Source: Isoperla grammatica (Eukaryota; Arthropoda; Insecta; Plecoptera; Perlodidae). Taken from it: 64,000 bases of DNA. The translations under genes were made by a program, and so were the position numbers. This document shows positions 54,434 to 64,000 of this stretch, one piece after another (position 1 is the stretch's first letter; every line of letters starts with the position of its first letter). The notes under the pieces are model-generated. The model did no database searches, was not told the DNA's origin, and saw only the letters and a list, made by a program, of their open reading frames with translations. Location: contig OX246744.1 in the NCBI GenBank assembly GCA_945910005.1, forward strand, positions 46,538,623 to 46,602,622. Reading direction: 5' to 3'.

Positions 54434-54999
54434 GGCCCAGATTCACGAAGATGCCTAACTCTAAGTTGTCAAATTAGACAAATCTTAGCTAGATAAATCA
54501 AAATAAATCGTCTCTGGGTATTACTACACATTTACAAATAAAATATTATTAGTAACATTGTTGATATTTTACTATTCATAGTTCCCACGTGACGTCACAG
54601 CGGCCATGATTGCGACACAAATGATGAGGACCAATCCTAGATCATTGGCAAATACTATTTAAATTAAAAAAATAAGCCTAATTTGGAATTTAAAAAGTAA
54701 ACATAAGTAATAAAAAAACTTAAAAATTTGACACATACCAATTTTATTTCAAAAACACGCTGAATTTTAAAGAAATAAGAATTTCTGTGTTCTACCACAA
54801 TAGCCTTCAATTGTTTCTCCGTGGCAACGTCAAAGTTTGATCACAAATGTGGCCGCCAAGCGCAAAGAAGTGACGTACGTGCAACCTATGAATATTTTAT
54901 ATTTATGAAATTGCGGAACGACATATGCGTGATTTATATCACTACGATTTGCCTAAACTAGGACGTCTTAGCACTTGGGCACCTTTGTGAATCTGGGCC
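54434..54999. mobile_element. MITE family G, copy 2, carrying MITE H
   Basis: Ends GGCCCAGATTCACGAAGATG and CTTTGTGAATCTGGGCC are inverted. CAG flanks both sides (54431-54433, 55000-55002). The right arm GATTTGCCTAAACTAGGACG matches the left arm of G1 in reverse. About 320 bp of the middle is H2. Confidence 0.86.
54572..54894. mobile_element. MITE family H, copy 2, nested in G2
   Basis: Starts CTATTCATAGTTCCCACGTG and ends ACGTGCAACCTATGAATA, reverse complement of H1. It contains TGACGTCACAGCGGCCATGA and ATTGTTTCTCCGTGGCAACG. Confidence 0.84.
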
Positions 55000-55165
55000 C
55001 AGGATTCAATTAAATAGGATAGCGTGTTGCTATAGATAGCTGCGATGTTAATTAGAAACGGGGACAACGTCAACATTGACAAATTCTATACTCGTGTGCA
55101 AAGCATTTTCTACGGTCTGGATATTCTATACGGAGTAAACAATTAAATTTATAAATTTATATTTC

Positions 55166-55531
55166 AGAGCGTTCGGAAGTAGTTTTGATGTTTTTAGTCA
55201 ACTAATTTCTCTTACACAAATAATATGATTATAATGAAAACATAGCTACTTGCAGAGGGATGTCATAAGCCTGCTCAAAAATTATATACTCAAGTTTGAA
55301 TTATGCAAATAAAAAACAACCGTCGAAAATGTTCGGTGAAATAATACGGAGAATCTGTTTAAAAATGGGTACATTATTTTTGAATAGGTTGTTGACAAAT
55401 GTACTAAATACCATGCATAGATATGACATCCCTCTACAAGTTAGTAAATATTTATAATAATCCTAGTATTAGTTTAAGAGTAACTAGTTGACGGCCAATA
55501 CATCTGTAACACTCCTACTGCCGAACACTCT
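55166..55531. mobile_element. MITE family M, copy 2
   Basis: Reverse of M1 from AGAGCGTTCGGAAGTAGTTT to CCGAACACTCTTA, lacking part of the first inner arm (ATAAGCCTGCTC joins early). Confidence 0.72.
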
Positions 55532-55624
55532 TAATATAAAATAGTTTTATATTATTATAATGTTTTATAGGAACCCTGTCCAGGGACAGACAAGTCCTAC
55601 CCCTCTAACTGTAGGTATGGTTGT

Positions 55625-55760
55625 AATAGTTGGAACAGAGTTAGGTCCAGTCTTACAATGTCCCAATAACTACTTATTCGTCGAATAGCTTGTTTTCTCC
55701 ATGGCAACCACCAATCAAAACCCTTGAAATCCTTCAAATAGCTCCATATTTCTAGCTTCA
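55625..55760. repeat. Dispersed repeat U, copy 2
   Basis: Matches 4853-4980: AGGTCCAGTCTTACAATGTC, CCAATAACTACTTATTCGTC, ACCAATCAAAACCCTTGAAA. Type unknown. Confidence 0.6.
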
Positions 55761-56816
55761 ATTGGCTTGTTTCTCAAGCGAGCAACTAAGAGTTTGGCAA
55801 CCAGAATCATAGAAACTAGAGCCAAATATGTGATTTGCAGAGCATTCGTACTACTCATCTCATTTCTACATTATTTATTTGATACATATTTGATGTCCAT
55901 ATTCAAAATGATACTTTGATTATACATACAAAGAGGTTTTGTTTACATTCGATCTATAGTTCGGACACAAACAATTTTTAAACAGGGGCTAAAAATGACT
56001 AAAAATAAAAAAAAAATGTGAGAAGTTTAGAACCTGGACAAAAATAATCTGTGCATTAACCTAACAAAAACTGTCGGTACGTAAAACCACAACTTAGTTC
56101 TACATACTTTAGTCTACCCAGAACCGAAATATGTGGATTTGTGTGCATGTAGTTTGGGTAGTACGATAGTATACTGCCCGCCGGACGCTCAGAGTGGTAC
56201 TCTGGCCACACCCAATCCTTTTAAGAAATGTCTTAAATATCAAAACCGCCCACCAAACATTCAAAATGGGACTACTGGATTTATATAACGGTTACATACA
56301 TTAAAATACGTTTCAGCAAAGTAATTAAGAGTTCGTCTTACGTCACGCCGTGAGAATTGCAAAGCTCTTGTTCAAAGTTGAACAACTTGGCGAAAATCAT
56401 TCAAACCTGAAACTAGAAGTGACCTTTGTTTTGTTAACAACTCAAGTTAGCTATTTCGTGTGAAGTGACGTCACAATGTAAACCTCCCCCCCCCCCCCCC
56501 CCTATAGAAACAAACAAATCGTTTAACCGGTGGGGGAGAGGGGGGGGCAGCAATCGATTCTCACACTCTGTTGAGATGAATGGAAGCCAGCGGGTTGGTT
56601 AGCGCTCTCTGTCAGCGGTCTGTCAACGAACAAGCGTGGTTCACGTGGTTGGTGGTTGACCACTCGCTATACTGGATGTAATGTTCGTACCCGTATCGTA
56701 TTTGAAAAATATCCATTGATTCCAAAGAAATTAAAGTAGACATGCGTATTGTTGAAAGTTGTGTTTATCCAATATTCAGTGAGTGTTGGCCGGCTATTTT
56801 TGCACTTGCAAAAATA
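55761..56816. other. Intergenic DNA with a C17 tract
   Basis: C17 at 56486-56502 and a G-rich run at 56528-56547. TGACGTCA near 56466. No gene is supported. Confidence 0.5.
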
Positions 56817-58121
56817 GTTAAGAAACTGTAAGAATGACGGCTCCCTCCTTATCCCCTCCACTGCTACCCGACCCCCCTCAACTCCATGAAACAACAAACT
56901 GAACAACTGAAACAAACAGATTTTCCGTTAGGTATTTCATTTTGTCAGGTTGTCACGGAGTTGAGGGGGGTCGGGTAGCCGTGGAGCAGGGGCGGACTGG
57001 CAGGTACGGAACTACGGAAACCCGTACGGGGCCCCCCCGGGTGGGGGCCCCCTTGGGGGCCACCACCCAACCCCCTGAAAATAAATATCTTATGCGATAT
57101 AGATTATGCAACTAAATAGTAAGAGCATAATATTTCATCTCATGTCAGTGTAGAAAGGGACATAACGTATCAAATAGACCATCTACAAGTGCTACAAAGA
57201 TTTCCGCTTTCCTCGTCTAGTTTGTTTTAAAATATGTAACTTGTCAAATTGTTGGGAAAGTTATTTCTTTAATTTAATTTCCAAAGTGGTTCACAGTCCA
57301 TATGTTCCACATATTTATCGTCGTGTATCGATTTTTAAACATGTTTATATGCATTCTATAAACAAATTTATAGGAAACAATATAGTTTGAAATATCCAAC
57401 TGCCAGTGTTGGGAAAGTTCTTTCTTTAATTTACTCTTGAACAGTGGTGTTCACAGTTCAACATGTTGTTCCACATACCTAACATCATTTATCGATTTTT
57501 ACACATGTTCATATGCGTTCTAAAAACATTAATAGGAAACAACGATCTTCCAAATTACTGCTCGCTATAGCTCGCAATTTGAGAGTGACTTTTGATAGTT
57601 CGCGAGTAAACTTTGTTTATCAGAAAAATAACACATCGGGCTGATCGAGTGTTTATAAGTGTTCAAAATTTTCAAAAGCGAACATTTAGGCAAAAATATA
57701 TCCATCGCAGCCTACTGAAATCCGATCCCGCGCAGCACTAGCCATATAGGCTACCTTTCTCAAATGACAGGATCGAACTTCTATCCTAAGTAAGGAATTA
57801 TAAATGCAATATTGACTTTTGTTTCATTGTTTTTCATGATAGGATATCGCCTCAAAACGAGTTTTAGGCCAGTAAGCATCATGCAGGACCGAAAATTGTT
57901 TCGCCTTCGGCAAAGTTGTCTCCAGCGGCAGGGGCTTCGCCCCAGATCCCACCTACATCCATCACTCCCTCGTTGCGAGTAAAAATTACGAGATGCGAGT
58001 GAACAACTATAATTGATATTTGTAGAAGGTTGAGAAACAATATAGTTTGAAATATACAATATAAAACTGCCAGAGTTGGGAAGTTTTTCTTCAATTTCGC
58101 TTTTTAAAGTGGTGTTCACAG

Positions 58122-59275
58122 TAGAGATGCGAATTTGTGGGAAACGTACGGCCCGGCCCGGCCCGTGGCCCGGTCCGAAACTGTCCGGCCCGAGTCCGGC
58201 CCGACAAGGTAAAAACCTACTGCCGCCCGGCCCGAACCCGGCCCGAAAGATGATGATTCCGGCCCGGCCCGGCCCGAAAATCGGCCCGAAAGCCCAAAAG
58301 CCCGGCCCGGCCCGAAAGCCCGGCCCGAAAGCCCGGCCCGAAAGCCCGAAAGCCCGAAAGCCCGGCCCGGCCCAGCCCGAAAGCCCGAAAGCCCGAAAGC
58401 CCGGCCCGGCCCGAAAGCCCGAAAACCCGGCCCGGCCTTAAAGTAAAGCCGCCGCCGACACAAAACGTATCGATTTGGTCGATCGCCACAGTGTTGGCTA
58501 TAGGGGTAGGGAATAGGAGAATGTTGTGTGTGGGTGGGTGAACTGTGGCCTGTGGAGAACTCCAAAAAACGAACTGCTTACCGCTGCTTAGATAATTAAA
58601 CTGAAGCAGCTCTATATTCAATTTTATAGAATTTTTTTTTAAAATTATAAAAAACATTATTAAATATTGATATCCAGCCCCAAAATGCTGGCCAGGAAAG
58701 CCAGAAGCCCTACCCGGCACGAAAGCCCGCACCGGCCCGAAAGCCCGAAAACCCGGCCCGGCCCTGCCCGGCCCGAAAGAGCGGCCTGGCCTTATAGTTA
58801 AGTCGCCGCCGACACAAAACGTATCGATTTAGTCGATCGCCACAGTGTTGGCTATAGGGGTAGGGAATAGGAGAATGTTGTGTGTGGGTGGGTGGACTGT
58901 GGCCTGTAGAGAACTCCAAAAAACAAACTGGCCGGGGGGGGGGGGGGGGGGGGGGGGGGCAAACTGGCTGGGGGCTGGCCAGGGAAGCCAGAAGTCCGAC
59001 CTGGCCCGAAATTCCGACTCGGCCCGAAAGCCCGACTCGGCCCGAAAGCCCGAACCGGCCCGAAAGCCCGACTCGGCCCGAAAGCCCGACTCGGCCCGAA
59101 AGCCCGAAAGCCCGAAAGCCTGGCCCGGCCCGGCCAGAACTTTCAATGCTTCGGCCCGATACCGGCCCGAAGCCCGAAGCTAACTTAAGAAACCCGGCCC
59201 GGCCCGGCCCGAAAGTCGGGCCGGGCCGGGCCGGGCCGGGCTTTCGGGCCGTTCGGGCCAAAATTCCCATCTCTA
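58122..59275. mobile_element. hAT element L, nested in hAT K
   Basis: Ends TAGAGATGCGAATTTG and AAATTCCCATCTCTA are inverted. GTTCACAG flanks both sides (58114-58121 and 59276-59283), a perfect 8-bp duplication, and it restores the interrupted GTGTTCACAGTTC context of K. 1,154 bp, low-complexity, no transposase. Confidence 0.93.
58136..59250. repeat. GGCCCGAAA low-complexity arrays with a 145-bp internal duplication
   Basis: Inside L, arrays of GCCCGAAA and GGCCCG units (58146-58440, 58720-58790, 58990-59250) alternate with two copies of a segment of about 145 bp (58440-58580 and 58793-58940) sharing CGCCGCCGACACAAAACGTA and GTTGGCTATAGGGGTAGGGA. A G26 homopolymer lies at 58934-58959. Pro/Gly/Arg-rich ORFs of 105-202 codons are open in many frames on both strands and are not genes. 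Confidence 0.9.
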
Positions 59276-59539
59276 GTTCACAGTTCAACACGTTGTCGTT
59301 GTTCCACATAACTATCATTATTCATCGATTTTCAAACGTGTTTATATGCGTTCTACACAAAATAATAGGCTGAAAAAATTTTCGCCTCCGGCGGCTGGGG
59401 CTTCGCCCCAGACCCCTTTCAACTTCACCAAGTTCCGGGGCCCATAAAATGCTTTTCCATACGGGGCCCTTACCCCCCCAGTCCGCCTCTGCGTGGAAGG
59501 GATATGGAGGGGGCCGTCAATCTTACAGTTTCTCAACTC

Positions 59540-60109
59540 TACGTGTCTCCCCATTAGAACACTTGCTTGATGCAACAAGTAGCTGGGTAGATAGGGGTCC
59601 AAGTGTGAAACACCTGTAGAGCGTTCACCCACTGTGCGGCCTTGAGTGAAACAGCTGCGGGTTAGGTTAGGTTAGCTTAGCTTCCTAGTCCTGACGAGTT
59701 CCTGCTACTGTCAACAGGTGAGACCAGACACGCTACAGTCCATAACACGTTTACCCCCACTCTAAGGGCAAAGCACGGTAGGGGTAGCAGGTAAGAAAGG
59801 GTAGCACTATAATTGATCGCACTTCGAAGCGACCGAACTTCACTTTTTACTACCTGTTTTCGTCCGTTTTAGATCTAGTGATCACTTTGACTTATTTATT
59901 AGTATGTTTCTTTTGACAATTTGAATTTTGTTGACACAAGTTAAATCATTTAGTTCAAATATTTTATTTTTGTTTGATGTCTACAATAAAAACTGACTGA
60001 GTTGTAGGTGAAGAAAATTTGTCGTCAGAAAGTACGACAAATCTACGTCATCTACTACTCGACTTATTTATTATGAGTTAACAAATCCACAGGTGTCAAG
60101 AAGTTCAGC
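59540..60109. other. Upstream region of the prepropeptide exon
   Basis: No repeat family is seen. A possible 3' splice acceptor, AACAAATCCACAG, ends at about 60092, with weak pyrimidine content before it; if real, a 5' UTR exon lies further upstream. The short GGTTAGGTTAG run at 59661-59675 is too small to be telomeric. Confidence 0.4.
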
Positions 60110-60322
60110 ATGGGCCAGGTACTGAAGGAGCGCCCGTTGACTGGCGGTGCGCAGCTAGTTGTGCGCACCTTGCTGTGTTTCTACGTCATAGTGATGACGT
60201 CATCACAGGTCGACGCCAGGACACTTCAGCTCTTCCCCGCTGGCAAGAGAAGCGCCACCTCCGATGTGGGCATGTCAGACTACCCCGACTACCAGACAGG
60301 AGTCAGATACGACGAGTACCCG
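60110..60322 (+). CDS. First coding exon of a putative secreted neuropeptide-like precursor
   Basis: 71 codons from ATG to a phase-0 exon end. Residues 16-30 are a hydrophobic core (LVVRTLLCFYVIVMT) after a basic N terminus, followed by SSQVDA, giving a signal peptide likely cleaved after A36. Next comes RTLQLFPA then G45-K46-R47, a classic amidation plus dibasic processing site, which would release an eight-residue amidated peptide. The remainder (from S48) is acidic with repeated tyrosines (DYPDY, YDEYP) that could be sulfated or form a second peptide. The reading continues into intron-like sequence after 60322, where CCG is followed by GTAAGC. I do not recognise the peptide family. Base composition is GC-richer than its surroundings, as expected of a host exon. 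Further exons are not in evidence. Confidence 0.55.
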
Positions 60323-60528
60323 GTAAGCTCTTTGACTTTTGTAGCTAGTCTTCGACACGTGCTCGGTAAGCTCCTTGCCTTTTGTAGCTAGTCTTCGTGG
60401 ACTGCCCGGTAAGCGCTTTGACTTTTGTTAGCTAGTCTTCGTCACGTGCTCGGTAAGTTTCTTGCCTTTTGTAGCTAGTCTTCGTGGACTGCCCGGTAAG
60501 CGCTTTGACTTTTGTTAGCTAGTTTGCA
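60323..60528 (+). repeat. 43-bp tandem repeat of a 5' splice site region
   Basis: CGGTAAG with its intron GT occurs at 60323, 60366, 60409, 60453 and 60496 (spacing 43-44 bp). Each unit contains the donor, CTTTGACTTTTGT(T)AG, which resembles a pyrimidine tract plus acceptor, and CTAGTCTTCG. The first donor is the one that ends the prepropeptide exon. Confidence 0.92.
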
Positions 60529-60624
60529 CTTTAGCATCTCGTACTTATATGTATTTATCCTAAACATGGTCACTGCATGTGGAAGTATGACTTGATTGGA
60601 GTTAACGATTAGCAGAAGCTCACT

Positions 60625-60715
60625 CATAATAAATTATAAATGCCCCCCACTGAAAATCAGTTCCAGTAACTGAGTGGGTAGACTATGAATACAATTGTAT
60701 TTATTTAAATAAGTA
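60625..60715 (+). mobile_element. SINE2 3' tail fragment
   Basis: GCCCCCCACTGAAAATCAGT, CTGAGTGGGTAGAC and a TATTTATTTAAA tail. The body is missing. 60716-61190 holds nothing else recognised. Confidence 0.6.
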
Positions 60716-61190
60716 AAACACCTTGCTGAGGATTATCTCAGTATGACATACTGACAAGGAATTGAAGAAATAACGACGACAGAAAGGTGAGAAGGAATGA
60801 GTGTTTCAAAACCCCACAGCCCATGGATAATAACGTAGCCACAGTGTTTGCTTTCATTCCGCTCTCTGACATCTACACAAAGGAAGACGTCAACGCAAAT
60901 GACATCGCATCTCTCGCGCGGCCTTGACATTATCACGTGGTTGTCAACTAAAACGTATCATGTTAGTATAATGCATGAGACTTAGAGTGTGGTCCACACT
61001 AATGAGTTAAGGAAATAGTCACTAAGAACTAATGACTAATGAGTGACTAGCCCTCTCGCTTCACGTACAGAAATAAGATTAACAAATGCGACAACACGAT
61101 GTACCTTTCATGTGATTGGTTCTCGCAAAAAAGACATAATTTTGATTGGCTGGACTAGAATCTGAATAAGGCTAAGACTTCTTAGCCACA

Positions 61191-61617
61191 GCGCTAGTCC
61201 AGTGGTTAGCATCGCTGCTTCCAATGCAGAAGGTCCCGGGGCAGAATCCCGGTTCAGGCAGAAGTTTCTAACGTCTATAAGGATTCAGTACCATGACTTC
61301 TTGTCTTAGGAATAAGTAAACGGTGACTTTGGAGCCGTCCTAGCAACGAAGCACTCAATAAATTCAAAGTTGTTCCGAATCGGCCTTGTTGATTCTGGCA
61401 TTTGTCCGCAGGTGTTCGCACTGTCCGATCACTGATTCATATGTTTCGTATTTGAAATATCGATCTTTGATTGGTTATCGCTCACTCGTCGATGGTGTTC
61501 GGAGCCTACAGGGTTGGTTTAGTCGCTTTCAATTAAAGTCCCCCACTGAAAATGAAAATCAGTTTTGTTACTGAGTGGGTAGACAATAAATGTGAATTTA
61601 TTTATTTATTTAAAGTG
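61191..61617 (+). mobile_element. SINE2, the most complete copy with tRNA-like head
   Basis: The head at 61191-61260 has an A box (TAGTCCAGTGG, 61195-61205), an anticodon-arm-like CTGCTTCCAATGCAG, and a degenerate B box (GGGGCAGAATCCC). A body of about 300 bp follows, then CTGAGTGGGTAGAC and a TTTA tail. The arm loop would place CCA in the anticodon position, hinting at a tRNA-Trp-like ancestor; this is tentative. Other copies in the window stop short of the head. Confidence 0.88.
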
Positions 61618-61643
61618 ACAACTCTTTCAAGAATAGGGACCAG

Positions 61644-61733
61644 GGCCCTCATTCCAAAACAGTTCTAGCCGGTTGTAAAGTTGCGCCCCCCATTCCGTAA
61701 CTCGGGCGCAACTTACGTACCGGAATGAGGGCC
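61644..61733. mobile_element. MITE family E, copy 1
   Basis: Ends GGCCCTCATTCC and GGAATGAGGGCC are inverted, with CAG on both sides (61641-61643 and 61734-61736). Only 90 bp. An inner inversion, AAGTTGCGCCC / GGGCGCAACTT, gives a hairpin. Confidence 0.82.
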
Positions 61734-62016
61734 CAGGTGTCCCCCAGTGGCGACCATGTCCAACCAGTGAAGTAGGAAGCGCCGCCCGAGGCCGCAGCCC
61801 ACAATATCAAGTTCCCGCCATGCACTAATTGTGTGAATTAATGAGCGCGACATTTTAAACCTCATCTTGTCGCGCGGTAGATTAATGTGTTAATTAGAGT
61901 AAAAATGCTCCTCTTTCTTGTCTCGACGTGTTAATGATAACATAGAAGCGCTCGTTGAAAGTTCAAACACTTGAGTGCTCTTGTTCGACGCTAGGGGCGC
62001 TCACTACACCACCCAC

Positions 62017-62105
62017 CGCCTTTGGTGTCGCTACAACAGTATCCCACTGCCTTTGGTATCGCTCGGTAAGAACCCACCGCCTGTGGTGTCGCTACAGCAG
62101 TATCG
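62017..62105. repeat. About 30-bp tandem repeat, three units
   Basis: CCACCGCCTTTGGTGTCGCT with ACAACAGTAT, repeated three times with variants (CCACTGCCTTTGGTATCGCT). 61737-62016 and 62106-62387 show nothing further. Confidence 0.8.
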
Positions 62106-62387
62106 GTAACGCTAAATCCATGCTTTGGTGTTGGTTTTCCTCGTGCCTGCTTAGCTGGCTAAGATAGCGGGTTTTTATTGATATCTTAGAAGGATTCTAG
62201 TCTAGGTATTTTGTGTCAGTTAAACGATGAATGTAAAAACTTTCAAACATTGCAATTGTTTCGATCGTCATTTCTTTAATTAATTCATTATTCGATTTTT
62301 AATTGATTAAAGAAATGACAAATCATAACAATCAAGTAAATAAATAAATACATTATGTGATACTTTCAATAAAATATTAATAATGTT

Positions 62388-62557
62388 ATAGTTCTCTAAC
62401 AACAACCTTCGGTAATGCTTTCGTCATCAATCAATGACGTGTTTACGGTCTCGGCCAACCCGAGCAGGTATCTCAATTAGCCACGGCCGCTGGTTGGCTG
62501 CCGCTCACCCACCCACCCGTGACGGAAGCATTACCGAAGTTGTTGTACGACGACTAT
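62388..62557. mobile_element. MITE family A, copy 3
   Basis: Inverted relative to A1 and A2: starts TAGTTCTCTAACAACAACCT and ends GTTGTACGACGACTA. The core CGGTCTCGGCCAACCCGAGC is shared. TA-type flanks. Confidence 0.87.
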
Positions 62558-62985
62558 AGGTGTAGGAATCTCTTCAGTAAGCTGCGAACCAACTTTATAA
62601 CACGGCACACGCCACACGCCACACGTCACACATCACACGTCACACATCTGACGTCACACGGGCCCCATGCATCAGCCCGCACAAGAATGCTCACGCGCAC
62701 TAATAAACAGGAGGAATATGTCAAACAGTTCCATGAATAGAAGAGAGGGAATGAAATGCAATAAAGTGATGCAAAGAAGTGTCACATTGCAGACTTCATG
62801 CATAACAGGAGCTATTTAATACTTGTGTTCTGTACAAGGGATGCCCTCTCCTCCTTTAGCTGTTCACCCACTACAGCTTTTGCATTATCACCAACTTTTT
62901 ACCTTTTCTCTTTTCCTTTTCCAATCGATTTTCTATTTTTGTTTCCCTCACCCTTTTTGGTCCTTTTGTTTTGCTTTATAGTCGA
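62558..62985. other. Intergenic DNA with a CACAC-rich patch
   Basis: 62600-62660 is a run of CACACGCCA and CACACGTCA variants. 62870-62970 is T/C-rich. No gene is supported. Confidence 0.55.
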
Positions 62986-63108
62986 TTTACAGCTACGCGT
63001 TGCGAGCGAAGCGAAGGCGCGAGCTCCAATCAGTGGCCGAGTTTGCTTGAAACTCGGCCGCTAATTGGAGCTCGCGCTCTCGCTTCGCTCGCAACGCGTA
63101 GCTGTAAA
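62986..63108. mobile_element. 123-bp near-perfect palindrome (MITE N)
   Basis: Arms of about 58 bp run from TTTACAGCTACGCGTTGCGA inward to GTGGCCGAGTTT, around a loop GCTTG, with few mismatches (for example CAATCA against TAATTG). The TTTA/TAAA ends may be a target site. Overlapping ORFs on the plus strand cross it and are incidental. Confidence 0.8.
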
Positions 63109-63339
63109 CGTACTGTTATTGTGTGTAGTAATCTTACTTTCTATTCGCACTTTTGTTTCTTTCTGTCACGTATATAATATACATTCTTCTTACATATCAA
63201 AATATCTCAACTGGTTTTTATTGTTCTTGTTTTTTTTTTTTCTGTTATACGGTGTAGGCCTAGTTTGTTTTGTTGTTTCGTTATACATGCTATTTTATGA
63301 TCATTTCAGTGTCAGTTATAGACATGTTTGTTGTCCTTC

Positions 63340-63392
63340 ATTGTAAATCAGTTCATTAACTGAGTAGGGTAGTCATTAAATAAATAAATACG
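63340..63392 (+). mobile_element. SINE2 3' tail fragment
   Basis: GTAAATCAGTTCATTAACTG, GTAGTCATT and AAATAAATAAAT. Body missing. Confidence 0.45.
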
Positions 63393-64000
63393 TGTTCTGT
63401 ACAAATATTGCTACTAACGTGGCTTGCGCTGCCGTACACACACAGAAGTAATTACTAAGTTCTAAATGTATGACTGTGAAGGATAAAATAAATAGTTTAG
63501 AATTGACGTTGTTTAATAATTACATTATTTATTATTATGTTGTTATTATTTAGTATAAGGATTATTAGTAGTATTTAGTATTTTATAATTTATATTACTT
63601 TTTACTCTCGTATTTATTTGATATTTTAGATGATTAGTATGAAGAAAAAATAAAAATAGTTCTGAACGATGTTATTGAGAAGCTTCAGTCTAAAGTAGTG
63701 CCAGTGCCCAGTGCCCAGTGCACTATTAGGGATCTAGGGGTGCTGCCCCCCCATCTAAACTTCGTGTGGGTGCGGTGACGCTAAGTTTCATCAGCTGTTA
63801 AACATCCCTTGATTCTACACCCCATAGTTTCCCGTCGGATATCACCCGGTATAACCCCCCCCCCCCCCGCATAGCACACTTGCAAGTAGACGTGCGGAGC
63901 GGATGTAGCCAATACTTTAACAGGAGATGGAACACGGGATGTAAATTGGCGCGATGTCTATTTCTGAATAACTTATCAGCCACATTCAATTAACAAAGTG
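63393..64000. other. Intergenic DNA at the window edge
   Basis: 63500-63660 is AT-rich. AGTGCCC is tandemly repeated near 63700-63720. A C tract lies near 63857-63869. No gene is supported. Confidence 0.5.

Larger units (their letters stand above)
56987..59491. mobile_element. hAT element K, non-autonomous, nested in J2
   Basis: Ends CAGGGGCGGACTGG and CAGTCCGCCTCTG, a classic hAT terminus. Flanks CCGTGGAG and CGTGGAAG are near-matching 8-bp duplications with one shift, and J1 shows the single-copy target. Inside are repeated units of about 145 bp (starting near 57265, 57411 and 58073) with GTTGGGAAAGTT and TTTATCGATTTTTA motifs, and GCTTCGCCCCAGA motifs near 57928 and 59398. No transposase ORF. 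Confidence 0.9.
56817..59536. mobile_element. MITE family J, copy 2, split by a hAT element
   Basis: The left part (GTTAAGAAACTGTAAGAATG to GGGTCGGGTAGCC) and the right part (GGAAGGGATATGGAGGGGGC to CAGTTTCTCAAC) together match J1 at 6388-6600. The break carries hAT K. Confidence 0.9.

Noticed and set aside
57781..58119. 112-codon minus-strand ORF inside hAT K as a transposase
   Set aside because: No hAT catalytic or dimerisation motifs; it crosses the tandem repeats of K and ends at the L insertion.
58116..59373. Pro/Gly/Arg-rich ORFs of 105-202 codons on both strands
   Set aside because: They are translations of GGCCCG repeats inside hAT element L, open in several frames at once.
59661..59675. 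Arthropod-type telomere repeat (TTAGG)
   Set aside because: Only about three units, well within chance in this DNA.
61191..61260. Functional tRNA gene
   Set aside because: The B box is degenerate and the sequence runs into the SINE2 body.

Overview
The window looks like intergenic DNA from an animal genome, probably an invertebrate. It holds no rRNA, no functional tRNA and no operon-like packing. It does hold tRNA-derived SINEs with A and B boxes, a LINE with two intact ORFs, many MITEs with target-site duplications, long satellites and microsatellites, and one exon-like ORF ending at a consensus 5' splice site. I cannot name the species from the sequence. Family letters used here (A, B, C ... 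for MITEs; SINE1-3) are working names assigned in this annotation.

Layout. 1-17 kb: SINEs, MITEs (G1, J1, T1, P1, P2, B1, R1/S, X), a 475-bp foldback palindrome and AAGT, AAT and GAAAY microsatellites. 18.2-19.5 kb: a hAT element with perfect 8-bp duplications, carrying the start of a ZMYM/DUF4371-like transposase gene. 19.7-31 kb: MITEs, a 20-bp tandem array, a 180-bp satellite and a piggyBac-like MITE. 31.1-35.8 kb: a CR1/Jockey-group LINE with intact ORF1 (PHD-like finger, coiled coil, RRM-like core) and ORF2 (AP endonuclease plus reverse transcriptase), inserted in an older repeat. 36-38 kb: MITEs and a CpG-rich patch. 38.2-40.3 kb: a 152-bp satellite. 40.4-46.4 kb: MITEs, including nested ones and one hAT MITE with a perfect duplication. 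47.2-54.2 kb: a roughly 7-kb satellite of about 70 units in two lengths (100 and 89 bp) with higher-order structure. 54.4-59.5 kb: MITE G2 containing MITE H2, then a three-level nest (MITE J2, hAT K, hAT L). 60.1-60.5 kb: the only plausible host gene piece, an exon for a secreted prepropeptide-like protein ending in a phase-0 splice donor that is tandemly copied five times. 61-64 kb: the most complete SINE2 copy, small MITEs and a 123-bp near-perfect palindrome.

The window reads as a record of transposition. Several insertions can be dated relative to each other because a second, uninterrupted copy of the target repeat lies in the same window. The LINE is the only element seen here with an intact replication machinery; the SINEs and MITEs must have been moved by enzymes encoded elsewhere. 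I found no clearly novel gene system. The items most worth following are the splice-donor array at the prepropeptide exon, the two-length satellite with its 1,134-bp higher-order repeat, and the set of MITEs with apparent CWG duplications.
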